NCBI GenBank assembly: GCA_964436045.1
Contig: CAYTBN010000004.1
Span: 1-64,000 of the forward strand
Length of the DNA stretch: 64,000 nt
From: CAYTBN01 sp964436045
GTDB taxonomy: Bacteria > Myxococcota_A > UBA796 > UBA9615 > CAYRNR01
Direction of reading: 5' to 3'
The translations under genes were made by a program, and so were the position numbers. The notes under the pieces were generated by a model that saw only the letters and a list, made by a program, of their open reading frames with translations, was not told the origin of the DNA and searched no databases. This document shows, in pieces, positions 41,630-50,272 of the stretch (within the stretch, counting starts at the first letter, position 1; every line of letters starts with the position of its first letter).

Positions 41630-42915
41630 CCGCGCAGCACTCGGCCCGCGCGGTCGAGCTCTTCGTCCGGGACGTAGATCCGGGAGATCCGGCGGGCACG
41701 CGCGTACTTCTCGAACAGGTCGGTGGCGCGGTCGAGGGGCTCGACCCGTTCGGGTTCGGCGGGGGACCGCCAGACCACGTAGATCGACGGCGCGTCGGCG
41801 CGCCAGCGGGCGCGCATGTAATTGCTGACCACGCCCCGGGAGGTGACGTGCTGATGGACGATGCCCTCCTCGGTCAGGGCCCGGACCTCGTCCCGCACCA
41901 GCCGCTTCTCGCCAGTGCCGTGGCGCTCGAGCAGCAAGCCGTAGCCCCGCCGGTCGACGATCCGCCGGGCGGCCGGGTGTTCGCTGCGCCGCAGGACGCC
42001 GAGCAGGTGGGCATCGTCGAACTCCACGTAGGCGTCGGGGTCCGAGGGGATGCGGTAGCCGTCGCCGCCGTCCGCCAGGAACTCCCGCAACAGCTGCTCG
42101 TAGGCCACCGAGCGGTAGTGGAAGTAGACCATCAGGAACATGTGGTAGCGGGCCAGCAACAGGTGCTCGAGGGTGTACAGGGCGCGGCCGTCGAGGGAGA
42201 GGTGGACCTGACCGTCGACGGCGTAGGGCCGCAGGCTGCGCACGATCCAGTCCATGTCGACGTGACCGTACTGGACCCCGGAGAAGTAGCTGTCCCGGGC
42301 CAGGTAGTCCATCCGATCCGCGTCCAGCTCGCTGCTGACGAGCTGGCTCAGCACGGGCCGGTAGTCCTGGTCCCCGTCCAAGTAGGTCCCGCCCTCCACC
42401 TCCAGGTCCGTGTCGATGAGGCCGGCGACCGCGGCGGCGGGGATCGGGAAGGCCTCCTCCAGGCTGTGGCTGAAGCTGCTGTCCAGCAGGAAGCGGAGAG
42501 TCATGTGCTCGTGGGTGGCCTGCTGGTCCGCCGCGACGCCGGTCCGCGGCAACCGCGGGGCCAGGCCCAGCTCGCCAACCGACGGCATGGCGAACTCGGC
42601 CGCGTGGCTCAGCGGCGTGTGACCCAGGTCGTGGAGCAGCGCAGCGAGTCTGACCATCTGGCGGAAGCGGTTGCGGTTGGCAGGCGTCGCGAAGATCCAG
42701 CGGTTGAACATCGCGTCGAAGGCCCGGGTTGCCACCTCCATCGTACCCAGCGAGTGGAGGTAGCGCGTGTGGGTCGCGCCGGGGAAGCTCATCTCCGAGA
42801 ACCCGAGCTGGCGCACGTGCCGCAATCGCTGGAACGCCGGATGGTCGATCAGCAGCAACTCCGCGGGTTCGACCCGGATGGCGCCATGCAGTGGATCGCG
42901 GACCTCGGTCGCCAT
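41626..42915 (-). CDS. HD-superfamily phosphohydrolase (SAMHD1/dGTPase-like)
   Basis: 429 residues from ATG 42915 (GGGAGG upstream). N-terminus VRDPLHGAIRVEPAELLLID, then the metal-binding motifs THTRYLHSLGT and LLHDLGHTPLSHAAEF, and later LDADRMDYLARDSYFSGVQY. This set is characteristic of the SAMHD1-like branch, whose members hydrolyse dNTPs. The C-terminal part is a regulatory helical/beta region. Nucleotide specificity is not readable from sequence. Confidence 0.88.
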   Translation of the reverse strand: MATEVRDPLHGAIRVEPAELLLIDHPAFQRLRHVRQLGFSEMSFPGATHTRYLHSLGTMEVATRAFDAMFNRWIFATPANRNRFRQMVRLAALLHDLGHTPLSHAAEFAMPSVGELGLAPRLPRTGVAADQQATHEHMTLRFLLDSSFSHSLEEAFPIPAAAVAGLIDTDLEVEGGTYLDGDQDYRPVLSQLVSSELDADRMDYLARDSYFSGVQYGHVDMDWIVRSLRPYAVDGQVHLSLDGRALYTLEHLLLARYHMFLMVYFHYRSVAYEQLLREFLADGGDGYRIPSDPDAYVEFDDAHLLGVLRRSEHPAARRIVDRRGYGLLLERHGTGEKRLVRDEVRALTEEGIVHQHVTSRGVVSNYMRARWRADAPSIYVVWRSPAEPERVEPLDRATDLFEKYARARRISRIYVPDEELDRAGRVLRG

Positions 42916-42951
42916 GGGACCTCCCGCGGTCGAAGATAGCACCGAGCGGGG

Positions 42952-42980
42952 GTGACGTGGCCCGCGGGCTCGGGTACCCT
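42952..42980 (+). promoter_or_regulatory. Promoter of the S1-domain gene
   Basis: GTGACG (42952-42957), 17 bases, TACCCT (42975-42980), about 48 bases before ATG 43029. Confidence 0.4.
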
Positions 42981-43028
42981 GACGCGCCGAATTCGCCCGG
43001 GGGACCCGGGCCATTGGAGAATCAGGCC

Positions 43029-44594
43029 ATGGCCAGCGACAGCAAGCCCACCTCCCCCCCTCTCCTCGAGGATCTGCTCGACGAGGCGATGGCTCAGGCC
43101 CAGGGCGGCGGCGACAGCGCTCCGGTTGCAGACCTCGACCTGGAGGATGCGCCGTGGGCAAAGAGCGACGCCGACCTCGTGCGTGAGGCGATGGAACGCG
43201 AGATGGCCAACGACAAGCTGGGGGACTCCGTGCGCCTGCGCCGCGGCGACAAGGTCACCGGCACCATCGTGCACATCGGCGAGGCGGACATCTTCGTCGA
43301 CATCGGCGGCAAGTCCGAGGCCCTGCTGGAGGCCGCCGAGCTGCGGGGCGATGACGGCGAGCTGCCGATCCAGGTCGGCGAGACGCTGACCCTGTACGTG
43401 GCGGAGACCCGCGGCGAGGCGATGCGGTTGAGCTACAAGATGGCCATCGAGGCGCGCAGCCGCGAGGCGGTCCGCGAGGCCTACGCCGAGCACATGCCCC
43501 TCGATGGCCGGATCACCTCCAAGCGCAAGGGCGGCTTCGACGTCAAGTTCCAGAGCGGGCAGCGGGCCTTCCTGCCCCTGTCCCAGGTCGAGCTGCACCA
43601 CATCGCCGACGAGGTGCTCGACGACTACGTGGGCAAGAGCTTCCAGTTCCTGATCACCAAGTACGAGAGCGACGGCCGTGACCTGGTCGTCTCTCGCTCC
43701 CAGCTGCTGCGGGAGGAGCGGGACCAGCTGCGCGAGGAGCTCCGCGGCACCCTCGCCGAGGGGCAGATCCGCGAGGGCACCGTCAGCCGCATCGTCGACT
43801 TCGGCCTCTTCGTCGATCTCGGCGGCATGGATGGACTGGTCCACGTCTCGGAGATCCAGTGGGGGCACACAGAGCGGCCCCAGGACCGGTTCAGCCCCGG
43901 CGAGCAGCTGCGGGTCAAGGTGTTGCGGGTCGACCAGGCGAACGGCACGGTCAGCCTGAGTATCAAGGAGCTCGAGGGGAGTCCCTGGGAGCGGGTCGGC
44001 ACCGAGTTCGTCGAGGGCGGCGTCTACCCGGCCGTCGTGATGCGGCTGGAGAATTTCGGCGCATTCTGCGAGCTGGCCCCCGGCCTCGAGGGGCTGGTCC
44101 ACGTCTCCGAGCTGTCCTGGGAGCGAGTGAAGCACCCCGAGAACGTGGTCCAGAAGGGCGACAAGATCACCGTCAAGCTGATCCGCGTCGAGATGGAACG
44201 GCGGCGGCTGGGGCTGAGCCTCAAGGCGGTCGGCGGTGACCCGTGGAAGGACGTGGCCCCCGGCTGGCTCCGCGGCCAGCTGCTGGACGGCACGGTGGAC
44301 CGGGTGGCTCCGTTTGGCGTCTTCGTGCGGCTGACCCCGGGGATCAGCGGCCTGCTACCCAACAGCGAGCTGGGCATGGACCAGTCGGCGGCCCACCTGG
44401 CCTACCAGCCCGGCAAGGCCGTGACCGTCGAGATCTCCGACGTCGACCTGGAGCGTCGTCGGGTGCGTCTGCTGCCCAGCGACGAGAAGGCCCAGGGCGA
44501 GCGGGACGCGGTGCAGGACTACGCCGAGCGCGAGCAGCAAGCGGGCCTCGGCACCCTGGCCGACCTGCTCGGTGGCCTCAAGCTGGACAAGTGA
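43029..44594 (+). CDS. Five-S1-domain RNA-binding protein (ribosomal protein S1-like)
   Basis: 521 residues from ATG 43029. After an acidic 70-residue N-terminus come five S1 OB-fold repeats, beginning near GDKVTGTIVHIGEADIFVDI, LDGRITSKRKGGFDVKF, REGTVSRIVDFGLFVDLGG, YPAVVMRLENFGAFCELAP and LDGTVDRVAPFGVFVRLTP. Domains 3-5 are the closest to the consensus. S1 binds mRNA and helps translation initiation; this may be the cell's S1 or a paralogue. Its 3' end overlaps the convergent queG by 17 bases. Confidence 0.85.
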   Translation: MASDSKPTSPPLLEDLLDEAMAQAQGGGDSAPVADLDLEDAPWAKSDADLVREAMEREMANDKLGDSVRLRRGDKVTGTIVHIGEADIFVDIGGKSEALLEAAELRGDDGELPIQVGETLTLYVAETRGEAMRLSYKMAIEARSREAVREAYAEHMPLDGRITSKRKGGFDVKFQSGQRAFLPLSQVELHHIADEVLDDYVGKSFQFLITKYESDGRDLVVSRSQLLREERDQLREELRGTLAEGQIREGTVSRIVDFGLFVDLGGMDGLVHVSEIQWGHTERPQDRFSPGEQLRVKVLRVDQANGTVSLSIKELEGSPWERVGTEFVEGGVYPAVVMRLENFGAFCELAPGLEGLVHVSELSWERVKHPENVVQKGDKITVKLIRVEMERRRLGLSLKAVGGDPWKDVAPGWLRGQLLDGTVDRVAPFGVFVRLTPGISGLLPNSELGMDQSAAHLAYQPGKAVTVEISDVDLERRRVRLLPSDEKAQGERDAVQDYAEREQQAGLGTLADLLGGLKLDK

Positions 44595-45630
44595 CGTCGG
44601 GCCCGATGGTGAGGGCGGCCCACTCCGCCGTCTCGCGGACCACCGCGTCCTCCGTTCCCCGCACACATCGCTCCAGAGCCGCGACGGCCGCCGGATCGCC
44701 GGCGTTGCCCAGCACCTGGGCGGCGTTGCGCCGCAGCCCGCGCAGGCGGGCACGGGCCAGCGGCGTGGCGCCGAACCGGCGCTGGAAGGTCGGTCCGTCG
44801 AGGGCGAGGATCGTCGTCGCGTCCAGGGAGGCCGGCATCGTCGGCTCCAGCTCCGGGAGCCCGGGCGCGTCTCCGGGTTGGCGCGCGAAGCGGGTCCAGG
44901 GGCAGGCGTCCAGGCAAGCGTCGCAGCCGAACAGGGCGCGGCCCAGGGTCGGGCGCACCTCCACCGGCACCGGGCCCCGGTGTTCGATGGTCCAGTAGGA
45001 GCGGCAGCGGCGGGCGTCGAACCGCGCCCGGCCATCGGCGGTCACCGCCACCGCAGCTGTGGGGCAGGCGTCCACGCAGCGGCGGCAACGGCCGCAGTGG
45101 TCCGGGTGGGGCTCGTCGGGCTCCAGCGCGACGCGGGTCAGCACCACCCCCAGCAGCAGCCAGGGACCAAATCGCCGCGAGATCAGCTGGGACTGTCTGC
45201 CGATCCAGCCCAGTCCGGCGCGCTGGGCCCAGACCTTCTCCATCACCGGGCCGGTGTCCACGTGGGCGACCGCCGCCGGATCGCCGAGGCTGGCTGCCAG
45301 CTCACGCACCCGGGGACCGAGGAGATCGTGGTAGTCGAGGCCGCGGGCGTAGCGGGCCAGCCGGCCGTGGAGCGGCGGCAGCCCGCCGGTCGGATCGGAC
45401 GGCGGGACCCGTGCGCCCACCACGATCACGGAACGGATTCCGGGGAGCAGGCGGCCGGGATCGGCGCGGAGCCCAGGGTCCCGGGCGAGCCAGCCCATGC
45501 CAGCCTGGCGCCCCTCCGCCAGGAATCCGCGCAGGTCGGCACCCTCGTCACCAGGTACGGCGCTGGCCACCCCCAGGGCGCAGAAGCCCAGTGCCCGCGC
45601 TCGCTGCTCCAGCCGTGTCCGACTCGTCAC
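44578..45630 (-). CDS. queG: Epoxyqueuosine reductase
   Basis: 350 residues; GTG 45630 is chosen because GGAGG lies five bases upstream (GTG 45633 is the adjacent alternative). Two [4Fe-4S] motifs are present (HCGRCRRCVDACPTAAV and CDACLDACPW), with the cobalamin-dependent N-terminal domain (VIVVGARVP, HVDTGPVMEK) and a C-terminal HEAT-like helical part (QVLGNAGDPAAVAALERCV). It performs the last step of queuosine synthesis in tRNA. Confidence 0.93.
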   Translation of the reverse strand: MTSRTRLEQRARALGFCALGVASAVPGDEGADLRGFLAEGRQAGMGWLARDPGLRADPGRLLPGIRSVIVVGARVPPSDPTGGLPPLHGRLARYARGLDYHDLLGPRVRELAASLGDPAAVAHVDTGPVMEKVWAQRAGLGWIGRQSQLISRRFGPWLLLGVVLTRVALEPDEPHPDHCGRCRRCVDACPTAAVAVTADGRARFDARRCRSYWTIEHRGPVPVEVRPTLGRALFGCDACLDACPWTRFARQPGDAPGLPELEPTMPASLDATTILALDGPTFQRRFGATPLARARLRGLRRNAAQVLGNAGDPAAVAALERCVRGTEDAVVRETAEWAALTIGPDVTCPA

Positions 45631-45721
45631 CACACCCTCCGCGCCCGGATCCGGGCTCCTGTGTAGATAGCTAACAGGGATGCGCCCCAGGTGCTACACT
45701 CCGCGGCCGGAACGCGAATAC

Positions 45722-46354
45722 ATGGGCGGTCTCTTCATCACCTTCGAGGGCATCGAGGGCACCGGCAAGACCACGCAGATCGGCATGCTCGCCGATGAGC
45801 TGAGGTCCGCCGGACGCCAGGTGGTCTCCTTGCGCGAGCCCGGCGGCACCTCGCTGGGCAACGTGATCCGCGGACTCCTGCTGGGCCCGGAGGGTCCGAA
45901 GTTCGGCGACCTGACCGAGGCTTACCTGTTCGCCACCTCCCGCGCCGAGCTGGTCCAGAGGGTGGTACTGCCCGCGCTGGGTGAGGACAAGGTGGTGCTC
46001 TGCGACAGGTTCGTCGACTCGTCGGTGGTCTACCAGGGCATGGCCCGGGGCCTGGGGCAGCAGCGTGTGCTGGCGATCAACGCCGCCGCCGTCCAGGGGT
46101 GCTGGCCCGACCTGACGGTGGTGCTCGATCTACCCGCGGACGAGGGGCTGGCGCGGGCGCGTTCACGCTCCCTGTTCGACCGCATCGAGAACGAACAGAT
46201 CGGGTTCCACCAGAAGGTCCGCGCCGGCTTCCTGGAGCTCGCGCAGGCTCAGCCGCGGCGCTACGCGGTGGTGGACGCGCGCCCCTCGCGGATGCAGGTC
46301 CACCGGGCCGTGGTGGCCGAGCTGCGGGCCCGGTTCGAGGAGCTCACCCGGTGA
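45722..46354 (+). CDS. tmk: Thymidylate kinase
   Basis: 210 residues. P-loop FEGIEGTGKTTQ, the DR(Y/F) motif LCDRFVDSSVVYQG, and LREPGGTSLG. It phosphorylates dTMP to dTDP. It heads the conserved cluster tmk-holB-ricT-metG-tatD, with overlapping ends to holB. A -10-like TACACT at 45694-45699 lies upstream. Confidence 0.95.
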   Translation: MGGLFITFEGIEGTGKTTQIGMLADELRSAGRQVVSLREPGGTSLGNVIRGLLLGPEGPKFGDLTEAYLFATSRAELVQRVVLPALGEDKVVLCDRFVDSSVVYQGMARGLGQQRVLAINAAAVQGCWPDLTVVLDLPADEGLARARSRSLFDRIENEQIGFHQKVRAGFLELAQAQPRRYAVVDARPSRMQVHRAVVAELRARFEELTR

Positions 46355-47391
46355 CCTTCCCCGGCATCCTGGGCCACGGCCCGGTCATCGCCCGGTTGGC
46401 GCAGGCGGCGGTCGGTCGGCGTCCGCACCACGCCTACATCTTCCACGGTCCGGAGGGCGTGGGGCGGCGGCGGGTCGCGCTGGCCCTGGCCCGGGCGCTC
46501 AACTGCGACGTCGCCTCCCAGCCGACGCTGGGCCTGGACACTGGAAACGCACCGGCCTTCTGCGGCGCCTGTCCGTCGTGCAAGCGCATCGACGCGGCCA
46601 CCGATCCCGACGTCTGGACCGTCTCACCCAGCGCCCTGCGGGGCGGCGGCCCCCGCTCGCTGCGGGTGGACGTGGTCCGGGAGACCCGGGGGCGGCTCGC
46701 CTATCGCCTGCCCGACGAGCGCTTCCGGGTGGTGGTGTTCGACGACACGGAGCTGATGACCGTCAACGCTGCCAACTCCCTGCTCAAGACCCTGGAGGAG
46801 CCCCCGGAGCGGACGGTCATCGTGTTGATCACGCGCCGGCTGGGCCAGCTGCTGCCCACGGTCAGGTCCCGCTGCTTGCAGGTGGCATTCGGGAGACTGG
46901 ACGTCGGCCAGGTGACCGAGTACCTGGTCGAGCGCGCCGGTCTGCCCCGTGAGGAGGCGGAACAGCGGGCGGCGGCCTCGGGGGGAGCCATCGGGCGGGC
47001 GCTGACCCTGTCCCTGGACGAGATGGCGGCAGAGCGCGAGCTGCTCGAGCGGCTGTTCGCCGCCCAGCAGGCCCGGACCCCGGTCCGGATGGAGCTGGCA
47101 GCGGAGATCGCCCGGGCCCAGGCGGAGGCCCGCCGCGCCAACAACGACCTGCTCCGTGGCTTCCTGACCACCGCCGACGAGGTGATCCGCGACGCGCTGG
47201 CGATGGCGTCCGCACCGGACCTCCCCCTGCGCCGGCCCGACTGCCAGAGCCTGGCGCACGAGCTGTGCACCGGGTACGATGCCGCGATCCTCCTGCGGCG
47301 CCTGGAAGGGCTCGAGCAGGCCCGCGATCGGCTGGAGCGCAACGTCAATCCCCAGCTCGTGCTGGAGGCGATGCTCCTCGAGGTGGCTTGA
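46351..47391 (+). CDS. holB: DNA polymerase III delta-prime subunit
   Basis: 346 residues from GTG 46351 (GTGA overlap with tmk). The AAA+ fold is clear (GHGPVIARLAQAAVGRRPHH, AYIFHGPEGVGRRRVALALA, FDDTELMTVNAANSLLKTLE, VRSRC). The Walker A lysine is replaced (GPEGVGRRR), in line with delta-prime acting as the non-ATP-hydrolysing stator of the clamp loader. A cysteine cluster (FCGACPSC) forms the usual zinc module. Confidence 0.9.
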   Translation: MTFPGILGHGPVIARLAQAAVGRRPHHAYIFHGPEGVGRRRVALALARALNCDVASQPTLGLDTGNAPAFCGACPSCKRIDAATDPDVWTVSPSALRGGGPRSLRVDVVRETRGRLAYRLPDERFRVVVFDDTELMTVNAANSLLKTLEEPPERTVIVLITRRLGQLLPTVRSRCLQVAFGRLDVGQVTEYLVERAGLPREEAEQRAAASGGAIGRALTLSLDEMAAERELLERLFAAQQARTPVRMELAAEIARAQAEARRANNDLLRGFLTTADEVIRDALAMASAPDLPLRRPDCQSLAHELCTGYDAAILLRRLEGLEQARDRLERNVNPQLVLEAMLLEVA

Positions 47392-47392
47392 A

Positions 47393-48718
47393 ATGTCTTC
47401 CGACTCCCCGTCCCCGCCCGCCGAGGACACCCCGCCCGTCGAGGCCGCCGAGGCCGCCCAGGCGGAGACGCCGGCCCAGGCGGACGAGCCCGGCGACAGC
47501 CCGGCGCCCGAGGCTCCCGCGGCCAAGGCTCCCGCTCCCGCTCCCGCCCCCGCTCCCGAGGCTCCCGCACCCGAGGCTCCCGCACCCGAGGCTCCCGGGC
47601 ACGGCCGAAACCGCCGCGGTGGTAGCCGCAAGGGCCGGGCACGCCATTTCCTGTGGCTGGCGTTCTCCCCCGCTGGCCACATCCACCACGTACCGGTCGA
47701 TCCCCGGCGCTTCACCCTGCGCATCGGTGATCTGGCGGTGGTCGAGACCGATCGGGGCCTGGCGGTTGCGCGGGTGCTTCGCGAGCCGACCCTCAGCGAC
47801 GAGTTGACCCCGTCCCGACGGGTCCAGAAGGTGGTACGCCCGGCCCGCGAACCGGACCTGATCACCCATTCGGAGGGCAAAGCCCGGGAGCCGGAGCTGC
47901 TGGCCGAGGTCAAGCGGACGGCGAACGGCATCAAGCCCGAGATCAGCATCCTGGGCGTGGACTACCAGTCCATCGGCAAGAAGATCACGATCTACTTCGC
48001 GTCCGAGCAACGGGTCGACTTCCGCGGGCTGGTCCGCGAGCTGGGTCAGCGGCTGGGATTGCGCATCGAGATGCGCCAGATCGGAGTCCGCGACGAGGCC
48101 AAGCGGGTCGGCGGGCTGGGCCACTGCGGCCGCGAGCTGTGCTGCGGGACCTTCCTCAGCGAATTCTGCGCGGTCAGTATCCGGATGGCCAAGGACCAGA
48201 ACCTGGCGCTCAGCCCCAACAAGATCAGCGGGCTGTGCGGCCGGTTGATGTGCTGCCTCTCCTACGAGCACGCGGCGTATGCCTGCCTGCGCAAGGGGCT
48301 GCCGAAGACCGGTAAACGTGTCCTGACCACCGAAGGGCCGGGGCGGGTGCTGTCGGTGGACGTGCTGCAGCAGCAGTTCTCCTTCCTGGGCGACGGGGGA
48401 ACACGCCAGACCCTGGGAATCGACGCCATCGAGCGGGACGAGAAGGGCCTGCCCATCCGCCCGCCGCCCCCGGGAGAGGGAACCCCTCACCGCGGCCGGC
48501 CCGGACCCCGGGGCCGGAAACCGACGGGTGAACCTCGCCGGGCCGAGGGCTCGTCGGAGCGGCCGAAGCAACGGCCGAAGCCGAAGCCGAGGCCGAAGCC
48601 GAAGCCGAAGGGAGAGGCCAGCGAGGAGGGCGGGCAGCGGAAGCGGCGCGGCGGCCGGCGATCGCGTCGGGGCCGCGGTCGCAAGCCCCGGACTGGCGGC
48701 GAGGAGCCCAGCGAATGA
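47393..48718 (+). CDS. ricT: PSP1-domain protein (RicT/YaaT-like) with long disordered tails
   Basis: 441 residues. The core (about residues 85-345) is a PSP1 domain with the cysteine motifs GLGHCGRELCCGTFL and ISGLCGRLMCCLSYE, as in RicT (YaaT) of Bacillus. RicT is part of a complex affecting RNA processing and cell fate, and the cysteines can bind Fe-S clusters. The usual length is near 275; here an Ala/Pro-rich N-terminus (about 80 residues) and a Lys/Arg/Pro-rich C-terminal tail (about 85 residues, KPKPRPKPKPKG) are added, the latter likely RNA-binding. The position between holB and metG matches firmicute gene order. Confidence 0.9.
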   Translation: MSSDSPSPPAEDTPPVEAAEAAQAETPAQADEPGDSPAPEAPAAKAPAPAPAPAPEAPAPEAPAPEAPGHGRNRRGGSRKGRARHFLWLAFSPAGHIHHVPVDPRRFTLRIGDLAVVETDRGLAVARVLREPTLSDELTPSRRVQKVVRPAREPDLITHSEGKAREPELLAEVKRTANGIKPEISILGVDYQSIGKKITIYFASEQRVDFRGLVRELGQRLGLRIEMRQIGVRDEAKRVGGLGHCGRELCCGTFLSEFCAVSIRMAKDQNLALSPNKISGLCGRLMCCLSYEHAAYACLRKGLPKTGKRVLTTEGPGRVLSVDVLQQQFSFLGDGGTRQTLGIDAIERDEKGLPIRPPPPGEGTPHRGRPGPRGRKPTGEPRRAEGSSERPKQRPKPKPRPKPKPKGEASEEGGQRKRRGGRRSRRGRGRKPRTGGEEPSE

Positions 48719-50262
48719 CCGACTCGAGGGAGCCGTTCTACATCACGACGGCCATCGACTACGTGAACGGCAAACCCCACCTGGGTCACGCCTACGAGAA
48801 GATCGCCGCCGACGTGATCGCCCGCTACAAGCGGCGGATGGGCTTCGACGTCCACTTCCTGACGGGACTGGACGAGCACGGCATGAAGGTGGCGCGGACG
48901 GCCAAGAAGGCGGGCCAGGAGCCCCAGGTCTTCGTGGACGAACTGGCCGAGCACTTCGTGAAGGCCTACGACGGGCTGGACATCAGCTACGACGGCTTCA
49001 TCCGCACCACCGAGGAGCGCCACGCCCGCGGGGTGATCGCCCTGCTGGAGCGCATCCGCGAGAGTAGTCCGGACGATCTGTACGAAGGCAAGTACGAGGG
49101 CTGGTACTGCGTGGGCTGCGAGGCCTACAAGACCGACAAGGATCTGGAGGAGGGCAAGTGCCCCGAGCACCCCTCCCTCGATCCGTCGTGGGTCGAGGAA
49201 CGAAACCTGTTCTTCCGGCTGTCGGCCCACCAGGAGTTCCTGCTCCAGCAGATCGCCGACGACCCATCGGTCATCGAACCGACGTCCCGGCGCAACGAGA
49301 TCCTCAGCGTCATCGAGGGCGGCCTCGAGGACATCTCGATCAGCCGGCCCAACCTGCCGTGGGGCATCCCGATCCCCTTCCACCCGGGGAGCACGGTGTA
49401 CGTCTGGTTCGACGCCCTGTCCAACTACATAACGGGCCTGGGATTCGGTCAGGACGGGGACGACGCCGCGAACTTCGACCGCTACTGGCCGGCAGACGTC
49501 CACATCATCGGCAAGGACATCACGCGCTTCCACTGCATCATCTGGCCGGCGATGCTCCGGTCGGCTGGCCTGGCGCTGCCGAAGATGGTCCACGCCCACG
49601 GCTGGGTGACCATGAAGGGTCTGAAACAATCCAAGACCCTGGGAAACGTGGTCGAGCCGCTGGATGCGGTCGAGAAGGTGGGCGCCGATCCGCTGCGGTT
49701 CTACCTGATGACCGAGGTCGCCTACGGCAAGGATGGCGACTTCTCCTGGGACCGCTTCGAGACCGCGTACAACGCCCGACTGGCCAACGAGTACGGCAAC
49801 CTGGTCAGCCGGACGCTCAACATGACCAGCAAGTACTGGGGGCAGATCCCCGCCACCGACAGTCTGCTGGACGAAGTGCGCACCACGGTGGAGGACGCCG
49901 TGGCGGCGTACCACGAGGCGATGGACGACCTGCACCTGGACCGGGCGCAGGATCGGGCGCGGGAGATCGTGCAGTCGATGAACGCCCTGATCCAGGAGCG
50001 TGAGCCCTTCCGGATGGCCAAGGACCCGGACCAGGGACCCGCGCTGGCCGCGTTGCTGACCTCGGTCTGCGAGGCCATCCGGATCGCGACCCACCTGATG
50101 TGGCCTGTGATGCCCGGCAAGTGCGCCGAGGTCCTGCGGCGGCTGGGCTGCGAGGACGAGTTACGACGGCCGCTGCCCGAGGTCTGTGCCTTCGGCCAGC
50201 TCCGGGCCGGCACACCCGTGGAGAAGGGCAAGCCCCTGTTCCCGCGGTTGACCGCGACCTAG
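48715..50262 (+). CDS. metG: Methionyl-tRNA synthetase
   Basis: 515 residues from ATG 48715 (ATGA overlap). Class I signatures: KPHLGHAYEK (HIGH-like) and GLKQSKTLGN (KMSKS-like, with Gln in place of Met). The connective domain has a CVGCEAYK/CPEH zinc site. The anticodon-binding helical domain follows (YNARLANEYGNLVSRTLNMT). There is no C-terminal EMAP/Trbp111 extension, as in the short MetG type. Confidence 0.95.
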   Translation: MTDSREPFYITTAIDYVNGKPHLGHAYEKIAADVIARYKRRMGFDVHFLTGLDEHGMKVARTAKKAGQEPQVFVDELAEHFVKAYDGLDISYDGFIRTTEERHARGVIALLERIRESSPDDLYEGKYEGWYCVGCEAYKTDKDLEEGKCPEHPSLDPSWVEERNLFFRLSAHQEFLLQQIADDPSVIEPTSRRNEILSVIEGGLEDISISRPNLPWGIPIPFHPGSTVYVWFDALSNYITGLGFGQDGDDAANFDRYWPADVHIIGKDITRFHCIIWPAMLRSAGLALPKMVHAHGWVTMKGLKQSKTLGNVVEPLDAVEKVGADPLRFYLMTEVAYGKDGDFSWDRFETAYNARLANEYGNLVSRTLNMTSKYWGQIPATDSLLDEVRTTVEDAVAAYHEAMDDLHLDRAQDRAREIVQSMNALIQEREPFRMAKDPDQGPALAALLTSVCEAIRIATHLMWPVMPGKCAEVLRRLGCEDELRRPLPEVCAFGQLRAGTPVEKGKPLFPRLTAT

Positions 50263-50272
50263 TCTCACAGCG

